Source: Pseudomonadota bacterium
GTDB taxonomy: Bacteria; Pseudomonadota; Alphaproteobacteria; Acetobacterales; Acetobacteraceae
Assembly: GCA_021798915.1 (NCBI GenBank)
Contig: JAJZBM010000013.1
Span: forward strand, 1 to 64,000
DNA: 64,000 nucleotides
Reading direction: 5' to 3'
Numbering within the stretch: position 1 is the first letter of the stretch; each line of letters opens with the position of its first letter. Below the pieces are notes generated by a model. It ran no database searches. It saw only the letters and a list, made by a program, of their open reading frames with translations, and was not told the origin of the DNA. Both the position numbers and the translations under genes were made by a program. Positions 15,984-27,433 of the stretch are shown here, piece by piece.

Positions 15984-16793
15984 TTAGCCCCGCCCGCGAA
16001 GCCGCGCCAGAGCCTCGGGGTCGAGATGGGCGAGCGCATAAGCGCCGGCGCTGAGCAGGGTGATCGCGAAACTCACCGGCCAGTCGGTATAATAAGCAAG
16101 GCCGAGGCCGCCCCAGGCTTCGGCGAGGGCCAGGGTTGCCGCCAGCGCAATCCCGGTCGTGACATGGCGCGTCACCTGCATCGCCGCCGCCGCCGGCCCG
16201 ACGAGGAGGGTGAAGACCAGCAACACGCCGACCACCTCCGCCGCCAGCGCCGTGGCCACAGCGACGATGGCGAGAAACAGCACCGCTTGGAGCCGGAGCG
16301 AAACCCCCTTGGCCTCGGCGAGTTCGGGCTGGAGACTGGCAAACAGCAGCGGCCGTGAGATCAAAGCCAGCGCGGCGAGGGCTCCGCATCCGAGAGCGGC
16401 GAGCAGTGCGATCGTCCCGCGCTCCACCGCCAGCACATTGCCGAACAGCAGCGCCGTCGCGACGGTTGCGTAGGAGGTGAAGAAATGCAGAAACAGCATT
16501 CCGAGCCCGAGCGCGAAGGCGAGCACCATGCCGATCGCGACATCGCGGCTGGCGCGGTCGACGCCGAGCGCCCCCATCCCGATCCCGGCCAGCAAGGTCG
16601 CCGCGATCAGCCCGGCGAGTGGCGCCAAACCGAACAGCGCCGCCCCGGTCGCCCCGGTGAAGCCGACATGGGAAAGGGCGTGGCCGGCGAAACTCTGCCC
16701 GCGCAGCACCAGAAAATACCCGGTGACCCCCGCCGTGACGGCGACGATGCCGGCGGCGGCGAAAGCATTGCGCATGAAATCATAGTCAAGCAT
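15984..16793 (-). CDS. znuB: Zinc/manganese ABC transporter, permease
   Basis: A 269-residue inner-membrane permease with about eight helices, of the ABC-3 family that moves Zn or Mn into the cytoplasm. The start at 16793 (MLDYDFMRNAFAAAG) overlaps the ATPase gene by 8 bases; earlier ATGs at 16802 and 16838 would only add non-family residues. It is the last gene of the znuACB operon. The ion is inferred from the Zur-like palindrome upstream of znuA. Confidence 0.88.
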   Translation of the reverse strand: MLDYDFMRNAFAAAGIVAVTAGVTGYFLVLRGQSFAGHALSHVGFTGATGAALFGLAPLAGLIAATLLAGIGMGALGVDRASRDVAIGMVLAFALGLGMLFLHFFTSYATVATALLFGNVLAVERGTIALLAALGCGALAALALISRPLLFASLQPELAEAKGVSLRLQAVLFLAIVAVATALAAEVVGVLLVFTLLVGPAAAAMQVTRHVTTGIALAATLALAEAWGGLGLAYYTDWPVSFAITLLSAGAYALAHLDPEALARLRGRG

Positions 16794-17610
16794 GGGGCGC
16801 ATGGACGTGGGACGCCCCCTCTTCATGAAGATGGGCACCGGCTTCGAGATTGGCCGCGCCGGAGAAGACGAAAATCCGTCCGCCGAGCCGCACCACCTCG
16901 ATCGGCGCGCCGTAGAGACGCGACAGCACCGGGCCGGTGATCACCGCCTCGACCGGCCCGAGCGCCGCCGCGCCGCCGCCGAGATAGAGCACCCGATCGA
17001 GCGCGCCGAGCAGCGGATTGATCTCGTGGGTGGCGAAAATCACCGTCAGGCCAAGGTCTCGCTGGACGTCACGCACCAGGGCGACGATCTCCTGCTGATG
17101 CCGCGGGTCGAGATTGACCAGCGGCTCGTCGAGGAGCAGCAAACGCGGCCGGCCGATCAGCGCCTGGGCAAGCAGCAGGCGCTGGCGCTCGCCGCCGGAG
17201 AGTTCGCCGAGCGGGCGGCGCGCCAATGCGCTCGCCCCGACCCGCTCCAGCGCCTGCGCGACCTCACGCCGCCCGTCGCGGCCGAGAATGGGCAAGCCGA
17301 GGCGATGGCCGCGCACCACGCCGGCGACCAGATCATAGCCCGAAAGCCGCATCGCGCCAGGAAAAGCGCGGCTTTGCGGGATGGTGCCGATCGCTGGATT
17401 GCCCCGCCGCGCCGGCGCGCCGAACACTTGGACCTCGCCCTCGCGCGGCGCAAGCAGGCCGAGCGTGGCGCGAAGCAGGGTCGTCTTCCCGGCGCCGTTC
17501 GGGCCGAGAAGGCCGATGAATTCCCCGGCCGCGATCGCGAGATCGATGTGGCGCAAAACCTCCCGCCCACCGAGTGCCAAGGTAACGTTATGAAAGGCGA
17601 GAAGGGTCAA
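16786..17610 (-). CDS. znuC: Zinc/manganese ABC transporter, ATPase
   Basis: A 274-residue ABC ATPase that powers metal uptake. Walker A is GPNGAGKT (residues 36-43), the signature is LSGGERQRLLLAQAL, Walker B is LLLLDEP, and the switch His is in FATHEINPLL. A short C-terminal tail contains several His (LHEEGASHVHAPHA) that could bind metal. It overlaps znuA by four bases and znuB by eight, so the three genes are one translation-coupled operon. Confidence 0.9.
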   Translation of the reverse strand: MTLLAFHNVTLALGGREVLRHIDLAIAAGEFIGLLGPNGAGKTTLLRATLGLLAPREGEVQVFGAPARRGNPAIGTIPQSRAFPGAMRLSGYDLVAGVVRGHRLGLPILGRDGRREVAQALERVGASALARRPLGELSGGERQRLLLAQALIGRPRLLLLDEPLVNLDPRHQQEIVALVRDVQRDLGLTVIFATHEINPLLGALDRVLYLGGGAAALGPVEAVITGPVLSRLYGAPIEVVRLGGRIFVFSGAANLEAGAHLHEEGASHVHAPHA

Positions 17611-18491
17611 GGGCGCGACGCCGGCAGGGCGCGATCGACGGCGTCGAGTTCCGCCGCCATCCAGTGCTGATAATCCATACCCGGCGGCTCGGTCTCGCTC
17701 GCGCCAACCACGGGGATTTCGGATTGGCGCGCGATCTTCTCCATCTTCTCGGCCACCGGATCGCTCGCCTGCGCATTATAGACCAGCAGGCGCACGCGAT
17801 GTTGGCGAAGGTCGTTCTCAAACGCGGCGACATCCTTCGCCGCCGGCTCGGTATCGTTCATCACCGCCATCTGGAAGGGCATGTCGCGGACCACCATGCC
17901 GAGGCGCGCGAACATTTCGCCGAATACCGGCTCGGTTGCCGTTGCCGGCACACCGGCGAGACGGGCGTGCAACGCCGCGATCTTGGCCTCGATCGGCGCG
18001 AGGGAGGCATCAAACCGCGCCAGATTGGCGGCGAAATCAGCCTTATGGGCAGGATCGGCCTTGGTAAGAGCCGCGGCGAAGCGCTCGGCAAAGATACGCA
18101 TGGTGGCGGGATCGTACCAGATATGCGGGTTATCGCCAGCCTTGCGCCCGATCAGCGCGGCGACGACGATGACGTCTCGCGGTCCTGGTGACGCGGCGAT
18201 CAGCTTTTTCATCCATGGATCATAATCGATGCCGCTGTAGACGACGATCCTCGCGCCCGCAACCGCCCGCGCGACCGACGGGCTGGCTTCGAAAAGATGC
18301 GGATCCTGATTCGGGTTTTCAAGAATGCTGGTGACCGAGACGGCAGCGCTGCCGATCTGGCGCGCGACATCGCCATAAAAATTCTCGGCCGCCACGACCC
18401 CGATCGGGGCCGCCTCGGCGGCGAATGTCAGGAACGAGGCGAGAAATACACCAATGGCGAGGCCGAGCGGTCGCGGACGAAAGAAGCGCAT
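17607..18491 (-). CDS. znuA: Zinc ABC transporter, periplasmic binding protein
   Basis: A 294-residue cluster-9 metal-binding protein with a signal peptide (residues 1-28, cut near AEAAPIG). Two of the usual metal-ligand His are visible (NQDPHLFEAS and DNPHIWYDP). The third position, normally His in the HDAYGYF-like motif, here reads EPVFGEMF, and the His-rich loop of typical ZnuA is absent. The ion could therefore be Zn or Mn, or affinity may be altered. It is the first gene of the operon, with a Zur-like palindrome about 35 bp upstream of the start, which favours zinc. Confidence 0.82.
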   Translation of the reverse strand: MRFFRPRPLGLAIGVFLASFLTFAAEAAPIGVVAAENFYGDVARQIGSAAVSVTSILENPNQDPHLFEASPSVARAVAGARIVVYSGIDYDPWMKKLIAASPGPRDVIVVAALIGRKAGDNPHIWYDPATMRIFAERFAAALTKADPAHKADFAANLARFDASLAPIEAKIAALHARLAGVPATATEPVFGEMFARLGMVVRDMPFQMAVMNDTEPAAKDVAAFENDLRQHRVRLLVYNAQASDPVAEKMEKIARQSEIPVVGASETEPPGMDYQHWMAAELDAVDRALPASRP

Positions 18492-18525
18492 GGGCGAGGT
18501 TTCCTGGGGTGAGAGAGACCAACAA

Positions 18526-18543
18526 GAAACATTATAACGTTTC
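18526..18543. promoter_or_regulatory. Zur-like operator upstream of znuACB
   Basis: GAAACATTATAACGTTTC matches its own reverse complement at 16 of 18 positions and resembles the known enterobacterial Zur consensus (GAAATGTTATA half-site). It lies 35 bp upstream of the znuA start, where a repressor would block the promoter. No zur gene is in the window. Confidence 0.65.
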
Positions 18544-18608
18544 TCTTGACGCAGCAATCCCCAGGATTTTCGGCCCCGCTTGGCAGGCGAGAGCGGCGGG
18601 TGGCGCCC

Positions 18609-20312
18609 TCAGGCGGCGCGCAAAGTCGTCAGGAAATTATCGATTTCCTGACGGAGTTTCGTCGATTCCATCGAGAGTTCGCCAGCCGCTTGCAGAACCT
18701 GGCCGGCGGCGTTGCCAGCCTCCGAGGAGGTGCGGGCAACGGTGGTGATGGTGGTCGAGACGATTTCGGTACCATGCGCCGCCTGGCCGACATTGCCGGC
18801 GATCTCGCGCGTCGCCGCTCCTTGCTCCTCGATCGCGGCGGCGATGCTGGTGGTCGCCTCGTTCATCTGCCCGATCATCTCCCCGATCGCGCCGATGGCA
18901 TTGACCGCCTGATTGGTCGCCCCCTGGATGGTGGCGATCTGGCCGGCGATCTCCTCCGTCGCGCGAGCGGTCTGGTTGGCGAGGTTTTTCACCTCCGAAG
19001 CGACGACGGCGAAGCCCTTGCCGGCATCGCCGGCACGCGCCGCCTCGATCGTCGCGTTCAGGGCGAGGAGATTGGTCTGCGCCGCGATGGTCTGGATCAG
19101 CATGATGACATCGCCGATTTTCTGCGCGTTTTCGGCAAGGCTTTTCACCGTCTCGTCGGTGCGCCGCGCCTCGGCGACGCCACGCGCCGCAGTCTCGGCG
19201 GAGCGGCTGACGAGCTGGTTGATCTCGCCGATCGAGGCGCTCAATTCCTCGGTCGCGGCGGCGACGGTCTGGACGTTCCTGCTCGCCTCGCTCGCGGCAT
19301 GGGCGACTTTCGCGGTCTGCGCCGAGGCGTCCTCGGCGATGCCGGTCATGCCGCGGGCGGTATTCTGCATCGTCGTCGCGGCGCCGGCGACGGCGGCAAC
19401 GATCGAGCCGGCGCTCCGCTCGAACCCATCGGCGAGTTCGAGCCGCGCGAGACGCCGCTCCTCGGAGGCGCGTTTCGCTTGCTGCTCCTGCTCCGCGCGG
19501 AGTTCCGCCCGCTCGATCGCGTTCTGGCGAAACACCGCCACGGCCCGGGCCATTTCGCCGATCTCGTCGCCACGCTCATGGCCGGGGATCGCAGCGCCGA
19601 GATCACCCTTGGCGAGTTCGCCCATGCGTTGCTGCAAGCGCGAAAGCGGCTGGGTGATGCTGCGCGCGACCAGCCAGGCGATCACGCTGGAGGCGGCGAA
19701 TAGGCCGAGGATGATGCCGCCGAAACGCAGAAATTTCGACCACAGCGCCGCCCGCAGATCATCGATGTAGAGCCCGGCGCCGGCATAGAGATTCCATGGG
19801 GTGAACGGCGCGACATAGCTGATTTTCGGCTGCGCGGTTTTGCTTCCCGGCTTGGGATAATGATAGGCGAGCGTGCCGCCACCGGTTTTGGCAACGCGGA
19901 TTTCCTCCTGCACGAAGGGGAAACCCTCAGGATCGCGCACCTCGAACAGATTGGTCCCCTCGCGTTCCGGCGTCGGCCCCAGAATCAGCGTCAGACCATT
20001 CATGTCATAGGAGAAGATATAGCCTGTGCCGCCATCGAAGCGCAGCGGGCGGACGGTGTCCCGGAATTGCCTGATCGCTTCCTCGCGCGTCATCTGCCCG
20101 GCCTCGACCTTCTTTTCGAGGACCGCAGCGACCGACAGCGCCTCCTCCGTCACCGCACGGAGCTTGGCGATCTTGGCGTCGAGCATTTCGTGATACTGCT
20201 CATCCATCGCAAGGCCGGCGATGATCGCGAGCGACACCAGCGAGGCGGCAACGATCGCGAGCAGACGAAGGGAGAGCCGGGGCTGGCGCAGCCGGGCGAA
20301 GGAAAAGGACAT
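18609..20312 (-). CDS. Methyl-accepting chemotaxis protein with Cache sensor
   Basis: A 567-residue chemoreceptor. The order is: first membrane helix (about residues 14-34), a single-Cache periplasmic sensor (about 35-185, with [13 protein letters not shown] and the [14 protein letters not shown] end typical of the fold), second helix (about 190-212), HAMP, then the signalling coiled coil. The tip and adaptation regions include [20 protein letters not shown] and [16 protein letters not shown]. Such Cache domains usually bind small carboxylates; the ligand is unknown. It follows pgk by 89 bp in the same direction, so it might be expressed with the Calvin operon. The C-terminus ends in LRAA, without a CheR-binding pentapeptide. 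Confidence 0.9.
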   Translation of the reverse strand: MSFSFARLRQPRLSLRLLAIVAASLVSLAIIAGLAMDEQYHEMLDAKIAKLRAVTEEALSVAAVLEKKVEAGQMTREEAIRQFRDTVRPLRFDGGTGYIFSYDMNGLTLILGPTPEREGTNLFEVRDPEGFPFVQEEIRVAKTGGGTLAYHYPKPGSKTAQPKISYVAPFTPWNLYAGAGLYIDDLRAALWSKFLRFGGIILGLFAASSVIAWLVARSITQPLSRLQQRMGELAKGDLGAAIPGHERGDEIGEMARAVAVFRQNAIERAELRAEQEQQAKRASEERRLARLELADGFERSAGSIVAAVAGAATTMQNTARGMTGIAEDASAQTAKVAHAASEASRNVQTVAAATEELSASIGEINQLVSRSAETAARGVAEARRTDETVKSLAENAQKIGDVIMLIQTIAAQTNLLALNATIEAARAGDAGKGFAVVASEVKNLANQTARATEEIAGQIATIQGATNQAVNAIGAIGEMIGQMNEATTSIAAAIEEQGAATREIAGNVGQAAHGTEIVSTTITTVARTSSEAGNAAGQVLQAAGELSMESTKLRQEIDNFLTTLRAA

Positions 20313-20401
20313 CCGGACCTCATCAAAGACATAAAGACTGGTCCCCTCTTACCGGCATAAGGTAAAGCAATCGTAACCCGCCCTGCCGGCCGCCCCCGGC
20401 A

Positions 20402-21589
20402 TCAGCCGAGTGCCGCGACCCCGGGCAGGGTCTTGCCCTCCAACCATTCGAGAAACGCCCCTCCGGCGGTCGAGACATAGGAAAACCGCTCGGCGACTCC
20501 GGCGTGATGCAGCGCAGACACGGTATCGCCACCGCCGGCGACACTGCGGAGCGCGCCTGACGCGGTGCGCGCGGCAACGGCGCGGGCGAGTGCCGTGGTG
20601 CCGGCATCGAAAGGCGGGGTCTCGAAGGCGCCGAGCGGGCCGTTCCACACCAACGTCTTCCAGCCGACGAGTTTTTCCGCGAGAAGCGCGACACTCGCCG
20701 GGCCGACATCGAGAATGAGCGTCCCCGCCGCCACGGCGCCGATCGGCACCACGCGGGTCGGCGGGTCGGCGCGGAATTCGGTCGCGGTCACGGCATCGAC
20801 CGGGAGGATGATCTCGCAGCCCGCCGCCTTGGCCTCGGCCTCGATCCGCCGCGCGGTCTCGTGCATCCCCGGCTCCTCCAGCGAGGAACCGACGCCGATA
20901 CCGTTCGCCGCCAAAAACGTGTTGGCCATCGCACCAGCGATCACCAGCGCATCGACCCGCCCGATGAGATTGCCGAGCAGATCGAGCTTGGTCGAGACCT
21001 TGGCGCCACCGACGATGGCGGCAAGCGGGCGCGCCGGGTGTTCGAGCACCGCGCCAAGCGCTTCCAATTCGCGCTGCATCAGCCGCCCGGCATAGGCGGG
21101 GAGACGATGCGCGACCCCCTCGGTGCTGGCGTGGGCACGGTGGGCGGCGGAAAACGCATCGTTCACGTAAAGATCGGCGAGTGCGGCGAGTGCCTGGGCG
21201 AATTCCGGATCATTCGCCGCCTCGCCGGCGTGAAAGCGGGTGTTTTCGAGAACCAGAACCCCGCCCGGCGCCAACGCCGCCACCGCCGCGGCGGCAACGG
21301 GCCCGATGCAATCGGCGGCGAAGGCAACCGGGCGGCCGAGCACCTCGCCGAGCGCCGCCGCGACCGGCGCGAGCGAGAAGGCCGGATCCGGCTTACCCTT
21401 GGGCCGGCCGAAATGCGAACAGACGATGACCCGCCCGCCCTTCCCGGCCAGTTCGCGAATGGTCGGCGTCAAACGCTCGAGCCGGGTGCGATCGGTGATG
21501 CGCCCGTCATGCAGCGGCACGTTGAGATCGGCACGGAGCAGCACCCGTTTTCCCGCCAGCGTCAGACCATCGAGTGTACGAAAGGGCAT
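20402..21589 (-). CDS. pgk: Phosphoglycerate kinase
   Basis: A 395-residue cytosolic kinase that phosphorylates 3-phosphoglycerate with ATP, in this setting the first reductive step after RuBisCO. Motifs: [11 protein letters not shown] at the N-terminus, [34 protein letters not shown], and the C-terminal hinge [12 protein letters not shown]. It is the last metabolic gene of the Calvin operon, 15 nt after the alpha/beta hydrolase gene. No gapA lies beside it, although the pair is common elsewhere. Confidence 0.95.
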   Translation of the reverse strand: MPFRTLDGLTLAGKRVLLRADLNVPLHDGRITDRTRLERLTPTIRELAGKGGRVIVCSHFGRPKGKPDPAFSLAPVAAALGEVLGRPVAFAADCIGPVAAAAVAALAPGGVLVLENTRFHAGEAANDPEFAQALAALADLYVNDAFSAAHRAHASTEGVAHRLPAYAGRLMQRELEALGAVLEHPARPLAAIVGGAKVSTKLDLLGNLIGRVDALVIAGAMANTFLAANGIGVGSSLEEPGMHETARRIEAEAKAAGCEIILPVDAVTATEFRADPPTRVVPIGAVAAGTLILDVGPASVALLAEKLVGWKTLVWNGPLGAFETPPFDAGTTALARAVAARTASGALRSVAGGGDTVSALHHAGVAERFSYVSTAGGAFLEWLEGKTLPGVAALG

Positions 21590-21604
21590 CGCGCGAAAAA
21601 CTCC

Positions 21605-22681
21605 TCAGCGGGGCGCTGGCATGTCGAGAAAATCCTGCACCACGCGGAAAAGTTGCAGGCGGTTCTTTTCCATCATGATGGTGTGTGTCCCCTCCCCGAG
21701 CGTCACGTATTCCTTCCACGGCGCATGGGTGATGAGTGGAAACAAGGTGTGGGACATGTAAGGCGGGGTGTCGTGATCCCATTCCGCCTGGACCATCAGG
21801 ACCGGCATGGTGAGCTTGGCCGGATCCCAGGTCGGGTGACCCTTCTGCCAATAGCGGACGACATCGAAAATCACCCCTTCCGGCGCGCGCAAGACCGGCG
21901 GAGTCTGTGCCGCCCCCTTGGGGTCGGTCGCGAAGGTCGCATCCGCCCATTGCGCGAACCAGCCGGGCGGGATCAACCCCGCCTGCTGCGCGGGCGTGAG
22001 GCCGGAAAGCCAGCGCTTCTCGGCATCCGCCCGCGTCACCTGGCGATAGGCGCCGAGATGGTCGGGATCGATCTTGAGGGTGGTGGGCGGCGTCTCGATC
22101 ACCCAGAGCGGGGCGTAGAGCACGAGGCGATGCACCTTGGCGGGGTTGGCGGCGGCAAACCCGGCCGCGATCGCCGTGCCCCAGGACCAGCCCATGACAT
22201 CGACGCTTTGGAGCCCGCGCCGCGCGCGCACGTCATCGACCACAGCGGCAAGTGCCGCAACCGCCTGATCCGTGGTCTCGAGCGGCGGATTGGCCGAAGC
22301 CGGCGCGTCCATTTCCGGCGGCCGGGTGGAGCGGCCATACCCTGGAAGATCAAGAAGATAGACGTCATAGCCGTGGCGGGCGAGATAATCCATCCAGGAA
22401 AACCCGCCGAGCGGGAGATCGAAAGCGGTGCTGGCCGGATAGGTCGCGCCATGGACGAAAACCAGCGTTTTCGCCGGCCCGAACGACGACATCCCGGCGA
22501 GATGCTTGTTGCGGACATAAATCTGCAGACCCTTTTGCGGCGCCGGCACCATATGCTCGGACATCTCGATCTGGCCGCTCATTTGGCCGCTCATCTGCCC
22601 ACCCTGATCCGCCAGCGCCGCCCGCCCGATCAGGGACGCGAGCGCCAATACCCAGGCTGCAAAGCCTAGACCACGTTTCAT
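21605..22681 (-). CDS. Secreted alpha/beta hydrolase
   Basis: A 358-residue protein with a cleavable signal peptide (residues 1-24, ALADQ). The alpha/beta-hydrolase fold shows LVFVHGATYPAS (oxyanion strand), the nucleophile elbow DVMGWSWGTAIAAG (Ser), and the C-terminal His in LGEGTHTIMMEKN; the acid is probably the Asp in AEWDHDTPP. It therefore works outside the cytoplasm, yet it lies between rpe (81 nt upstream) and pgk (15 nt downstream) in the Calvin operon. The substrate is unknown; esterase, lipase or peptidase are possible. Residues 30-45 are a small Met/Gln-rich repeat (GQMSGQMSGQI). Confidence 0.85.
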   Translation of the reverse strand: MKRGLGFAAWVLALASLIGRAALADQGGQMSGQMSGQIEMSEHMVPAPQKGLQIYVRNKHLAGMSSFGPAKTLVFVHGATYPASTAFDLPLGGFSWMDYLARHGYDVYLLDLPGYGRSTRPPEMDAPASANPPLETTDQAVAALAAVVDDVRARRGLQSVDVMGWSWGTAIAAGFAAANPAKVHRLVLYAPLWVIETPPTTLKIDPDHLGAYRQVTRADAEKRWLSGLTPAQQAGLIPPGWFAQWADATFATDPKGAAQTPPVLRAPEGVIFDVVRYWQKGHPTWDPAKLTMPVLMVQAEWDHDTPPYMSHTLFPLITHAPWKEYVTLGEGTHTIMMEKNRLQLFRVVQDFLDMPAPR

Positions 22682-22762
22682 CCCCTGCTTCCTTCCCTTT
22701 TCATCACCGATGCGAGAGCCGAGACATGACAGGGCCGGCCACGAAAAGGCAAGCCCATCCGC

Positions 22763-23416
22763 TCATCCCGCGCAGCGCAGCGCCGCGATCGCCCGCTCAT
22801 AGGGTGGCGCGCGAAACACCGCCGAGCCCGCGACCAGCACATCGGCGCCGGCGGCGAGCGCGGCGGGGGCGGTCTCAGCGGTGATCCCGCCATCGACCTC
22901 GATATGGATCGGCCGCGTCCCGATGAGGGCGCGGAGCCGGCGGATTTTCTCCAGCACCGCCGGCAGGAAAGCCTGCCCGCCGAAGCCGGGATTGACGCTC
23001 ATCACCAGAACCAGATCGATGCGGTCGAGCACGTAGGTGACGGCGCTTTCCGGCGTCGCCGGGTTGAGCGCGACGCCCGCAGCCTTGCCGAGCGCACCGA
23101 TCGCGGCGAGCGTGCGTTCGAGATGCACCCCGGCCTCGGCATGGACGATGATCCGATCCGCCCCGGCCTTGGCGAAGGCGTCGAGATAGGGATCGACCGG
23201 GTCGATCATCAGGTGGGTGTCGAAGCATTTCCCGCTGAGCGGGCGGATGGCGCGGACGATATCCGGGCCGAAGCTGATATTCGGCACGAAATGCCCATCC
23301 ATGATGTCGAGATGGAGCCAGTCCGCCCCCGCCGCGTCGATCGCCCGCACCTCCTCGCCGAGGCGGGTGAAATCGGCGGCAAGCAGCGAGGGCGCGATCA
23401 GCGGCGGCTTGGTCAT
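22763..23416 (-). CDS. rpe: Ribulose-phosphate 3-epimerase
   Basis: A 217-residue TIM-barrel enzyme that interconverts ribulose 5-phosphate and xylulose 5-phosphate. Motifs: [34 protein letters not shown] (metal ligands), [26 protein letters not shown] and IEVDGGI. The start overlaps the cbbX stop by four bases, so this is the Calvin-operon copy (cbbE). It feeds ribulose 5-phosphate to phosphoribulokinase and links to the pentose phosphate genes at 55746-61337. Confidence 0.95.
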   Translation of the reverse strand: MTKPPLIAPSLLAADFTRLGEEVRAIDAAGADWLHLDIMDGHFVPNISFGPDIVRAIRPLSGKCFDTHLMIDPVDPYLDAFAKAGADRIIVHAEAGVHLERTLAAIGALGKAAGVALNPATPESAVTYVLDRIDLVLVMSVNPGFGGQAFLPAVLEKIRRLRALIGTRPIHIEVDGGITAETAPAALAAGADVLVAGSAVFRAPPYERAIAALRCAG

Positions 23417-24315
23417 GGCTGTTCCTCTGGGCGGGCGTGGTCGAAGACTCGGCTCTGCAGAATGTCATCGGCGACGAGGGTGATCAAATCGCTGACCGGC
23501 ATCGGCCGCCCCCGCCCCTCGAACAGGCGCACCGCCTGGCGGAGCCGGGCGCGGTCGAGGGCGTTGCGGATCGAGCGGGCATTGGCGAAATGCGGCTGGC
23601 AGCGCCGCGCCGTGATATAGTCGCGAAACGCCGCCGCCGCCCCCTCATCGAAGCGGTCATGCTGGCTTGCCAGCATTTTCTCCGCGATCGCGAACAGTTC
23701 CTCGTCATCGTAATCGGGAAAATCGATGTGGTGGGCGACGCGGGAGCGAAACCCCGGATTGGCGGTGAAAAACCGATCCATCCGGTCCGCGTAGCCGGCG
23801 AGAATGACGACCAGATCATCGCGCCGCTGCTCCATCACCTGAAGCAGGATCTCGATTGCTTCCTGCCCGTAATCACGCTCGTTTTCGGGGCGGTAGAGGT
23901 AATAGGCCTCGTCGATAAACAACACCCCGCCCATCGCCTTTTTCAGGATCTCCTTGGTCTTCGGCGCGGTATGGCCGATATACTGGCCGACGAGATCATC
24001 GCGCGTCACAGAGACGAGCTGATTGGTGCGGATATAGCCGAGCCGGTGCAGGATATCCGCCATTCGTAACGCGACCGTGGTCTTGCCGGTGCCGGGATTG
24101 CCAGTGAACGACATATGCAAGGTCGGCGCCGCGCCACCCGCACCGAATTCCCGCCGCAATCGGTCGATCAAAAGCCGCGCCGCGATCTCACGAATGCGCC
24201 GTTTGACCGGCCGCAAGCCAACCAATTCGCGATCGAGTTCATCGAGAATTTCGGCAACCCCCGAGCGAAGATAGGCGGCGTCGAGGTCGATCCGGGTATC
24301 GAGATTGGCATCCAT
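23413..24315 (-). CDS. cbbX: Red-type RuBisCO activase CbbX
   Basis: A 300-residue AAA+ protein that remodels inhibited red-type RuBisCO by pulling on the large-subunit C-terminus. Walker A is GNPGTGKT (residues 72-79) and Walker B is FIDEA (133-137); sensor and arginine-finger regions follow ([14 protein letters not shown]). The ATG at 24315 gives the family's normal N-terminus; the frame is open further up without similarity. It follows cbbS by 64 nt and overlaps rpe by four bases. Confidence 0.95.
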   Translation of the reverse strand: MDANLDTRIDLDAAYLRSGVAEILDELDRELVGLRPVKRRIREIAARLLIDRLRREFGAGGAAPTLHMSFTGNPGTGKTTVALRMADILHRLGYIRTNQLVSVTRDDLVGQYIGHTAPKTKEILKKAMGGVLFIDEAYYLYRPENERDYGQEAIEILLQVMEQRRDDLVVILAGYADRMDRFFTANPGFRSRVAHHIDFPDYDDEELFAIAEKMLASQHDRFDEGAAAAFRDYITARRCQPHFANARSIRNALDRARLRQAVRLFEGRGRPMPVSDLITLVADDILQSRVFDHARPEEQP

Positions 24316-24379
24316 GCCGCGTTGCGCTCCGGAAAATCGCCGGCCCCCCTCGCGAGGGACCGGCAGTCGGGGGGAAGAC

Positions 24380-24799
24380 TCAGTAGCGCGCGCCCGCCGG
24401 GCGATCGGCCGCATAAGCGCGCGTAGTATAGGCGATCATGCGGCCACCACGCTCTTGGCGCTGCAACATGAAGCCCGGCTCCTCGGCTGGCCGATCAGTG
24501 ATGAAGGACAGCCGCAGCGACTCCCAGCCCGGCGTCGCATCGAACGCCGAAACCCGAATATAGGCGCGCCCGGCATGAACCTTCCGGCACTCGGCCAGTT
24601 CATACATCAACCCGGCGGGATCCTTGAGATCGAACATCGGGGTCCCCCACATCTCCCAATAGGTGTTGCGCGGATGGGGATCATCGGTGAACTCGATGTT
24701 GAGGGACCAGCCTTTCCCAAGGCAATATTTTGCCTGGGCGGTGATCTGCTCGTCGGTGAGATCGGGGAGGAAACTGAACGTCCCCTGGGTGATATGCAT
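24380..24799 (-). CDS. cbbS: RuBisCO small subunit, red type
   Basis: A 139-residue small subunit of form IC RuBisCO. It starts [19 protein letters not shown] and carries the conserved [14 protein letters not shown] and [18 protein letters not shown]. The length beyond about residue 110 is the C-terminal extension that distinguishes red-type from green-type small subunits and fills the central channel of the L8S8 enzyme. It lies 26 nt after cbbL with a purine-rich ribosome site (AAGGAGAAAG) before the ATG at 24799. Confidence 0.96.
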   Translation of the reverse strand: MHITQGTFSFLPDLTDEQITAQAKYCLGKGWSLNIEFTDDPHPRNTYWEMWGTPMFDLKDPAGLMYELAECRKVHAGRAYIRVSAFDATPGWESLRLSFITDRPAEEPGFMLQRQERGGRMIAYTTRAYAADRPAGARY

Positions 24800-24825
24800 C
24801 GCTTTCTCCTTTTGCGCGGATTTTT

Positions 24826-26292
<1,467 letters not shown>

Positions 26293-26307
26293 TTACCGAA
26301 ACGGATG

Positions 26308-27390
26308 TCAGGCCGCTTGCGCGGCGGGGTCGGTCACGTGCCGCATGGCCGCGCTTTCGTAACGCCGCGCCATTGCCGAAAGCGTGACCGGCACGATCTT
26401 CGGCGCCATGCCGGCGGTGCCGAAGGCCTCGAAACGGCTGATGCACAGCGCTTCGAGCGCCGCCATCGCCGGCTTCATGAAGGCCCTCGGGTCGAACTCC
26501 TCACGGCTCTCGCTCGCTATTTTTCGAAACTGCCCGGCCATCGCCAGACGACAATCGGTATCGATATTGATTTTGCGGACACCGAAGCGAATCCCCTCCT
26601 CAATTTCCGCAACCGGCACCCCCCAGGTCTGCGGCATCGCACCGCCGAAGCGATTGAAAATCTCCTGCAATTCCTGTGGCACCGAAGACGATCCATGCAT
26701 GACCAGATGCGTATTGGGCAGCCGCGCATGGATCGCTTTCACGACATCCATCGCCAGAATATCGCCGCTTGGCGCGCGATTGAATTTATAGGCGCCGTGG
26801 CTGGTGCCGATCGCGACCGCGAGCGCATCCACACCGGTTCTGGTGACGAAATCGAAGGCCTGATCGGGATCGGTCAGCAATTGCGCGCGATCGAGCATGC
26901 CCTCGGCGCCATGCCCGTCCTCCGCCTCGCCATGGCCGCTCTCCAGCGAACCGAGACAGCCGAGTTCCCCCTCGACCGAGACGCCGACGGCGTGGGCAAG
27001 CCGCACAACCGCGGAGGTGATCGCAATGTTATAGTCGTAATCAGACGGCGTTTTGCCATCGGCGTGGAGTGAGCCATCCATCATCACCGAAGTAAAACCA
27101 TTCTGGATCGCGGACAGGCAGGTCGCGACGCGCTCACCATGATCCTGATGCAGACAGAGGGGAATTTCCGGATAGGTCTCGACCGCTGCCTGTACCATGT
27201 GCCGCAGCATCGTGTCCCCGGCATAGGCGCGGGCACCTCGGCTTGCCTGGATGATCACCGGCGCCGCGGTCTTGCGCGCGGCGTTCATGATCGCGAGCAA
27301 TTGTTCCATGTTGTTGATGTTGAAGGCTGGCACCCCATAATGATGATCGGCCGCGTGGTCGAGCAATTGACGGAGTGTGATGAGCGGCAT
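26308..27390 (-). CDS. cbbA: Fructose-bisphosphate aldolase, class II
   Basis: A 360-residue Zn-dependent aldolase that joins dihydroxyacetone phosphate with glyceraldehyde 3-phosphate, or with erythrose 4-phosphate to give sedoheptulose bisphosphate, in the Calvin cycle. Metal and substrate motifs: [20 protein letters not shown] (first metal His), [13 protein letters not shown], and VMHGSSSVP near residue 230. The ATG at 27390 is chosen; further upstream residues are not family-like. It lies between cbbT (43 nt) and cbbL (27 nt). Confidence 0.95.
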   Translation of the reverse strand: MPLITLRQLLDHAADHHYGVPAFNINNMEQLLAIMNAARKTAAPVIIQASRGARAYAGDTMLRHMVQAAVETYPEIPLCLHQDHGERVATCLSAIQNGFTSVMMDGSLHADGKTPSDYDYNIAITSAVVRLAHAVGVSVEGELGCLGSLESGHGEAEDGHGAEGMLDRAQLLTDPDQAFDFVTRTGVDALAVAIGTSHGAYKFNRAPSGDILAMDVVKAIHARLPNTHLVMHGSSSVPQELQEIFNRFGGAMPQTWGVPVAEIEEGIRFGVRKINIDTDCRLAMAGQFRKIASESREEFDPRAFMKPAMAALEALCISRFEAFGTAGMAPKIVPVTLSAMARRYESAAMRHVTDPAAQAA

Positions 27391-27433
27391 GGACGTTTCT
27401 TTCAGATGGCAACAAGGGGGAAGGAGATTTCGA

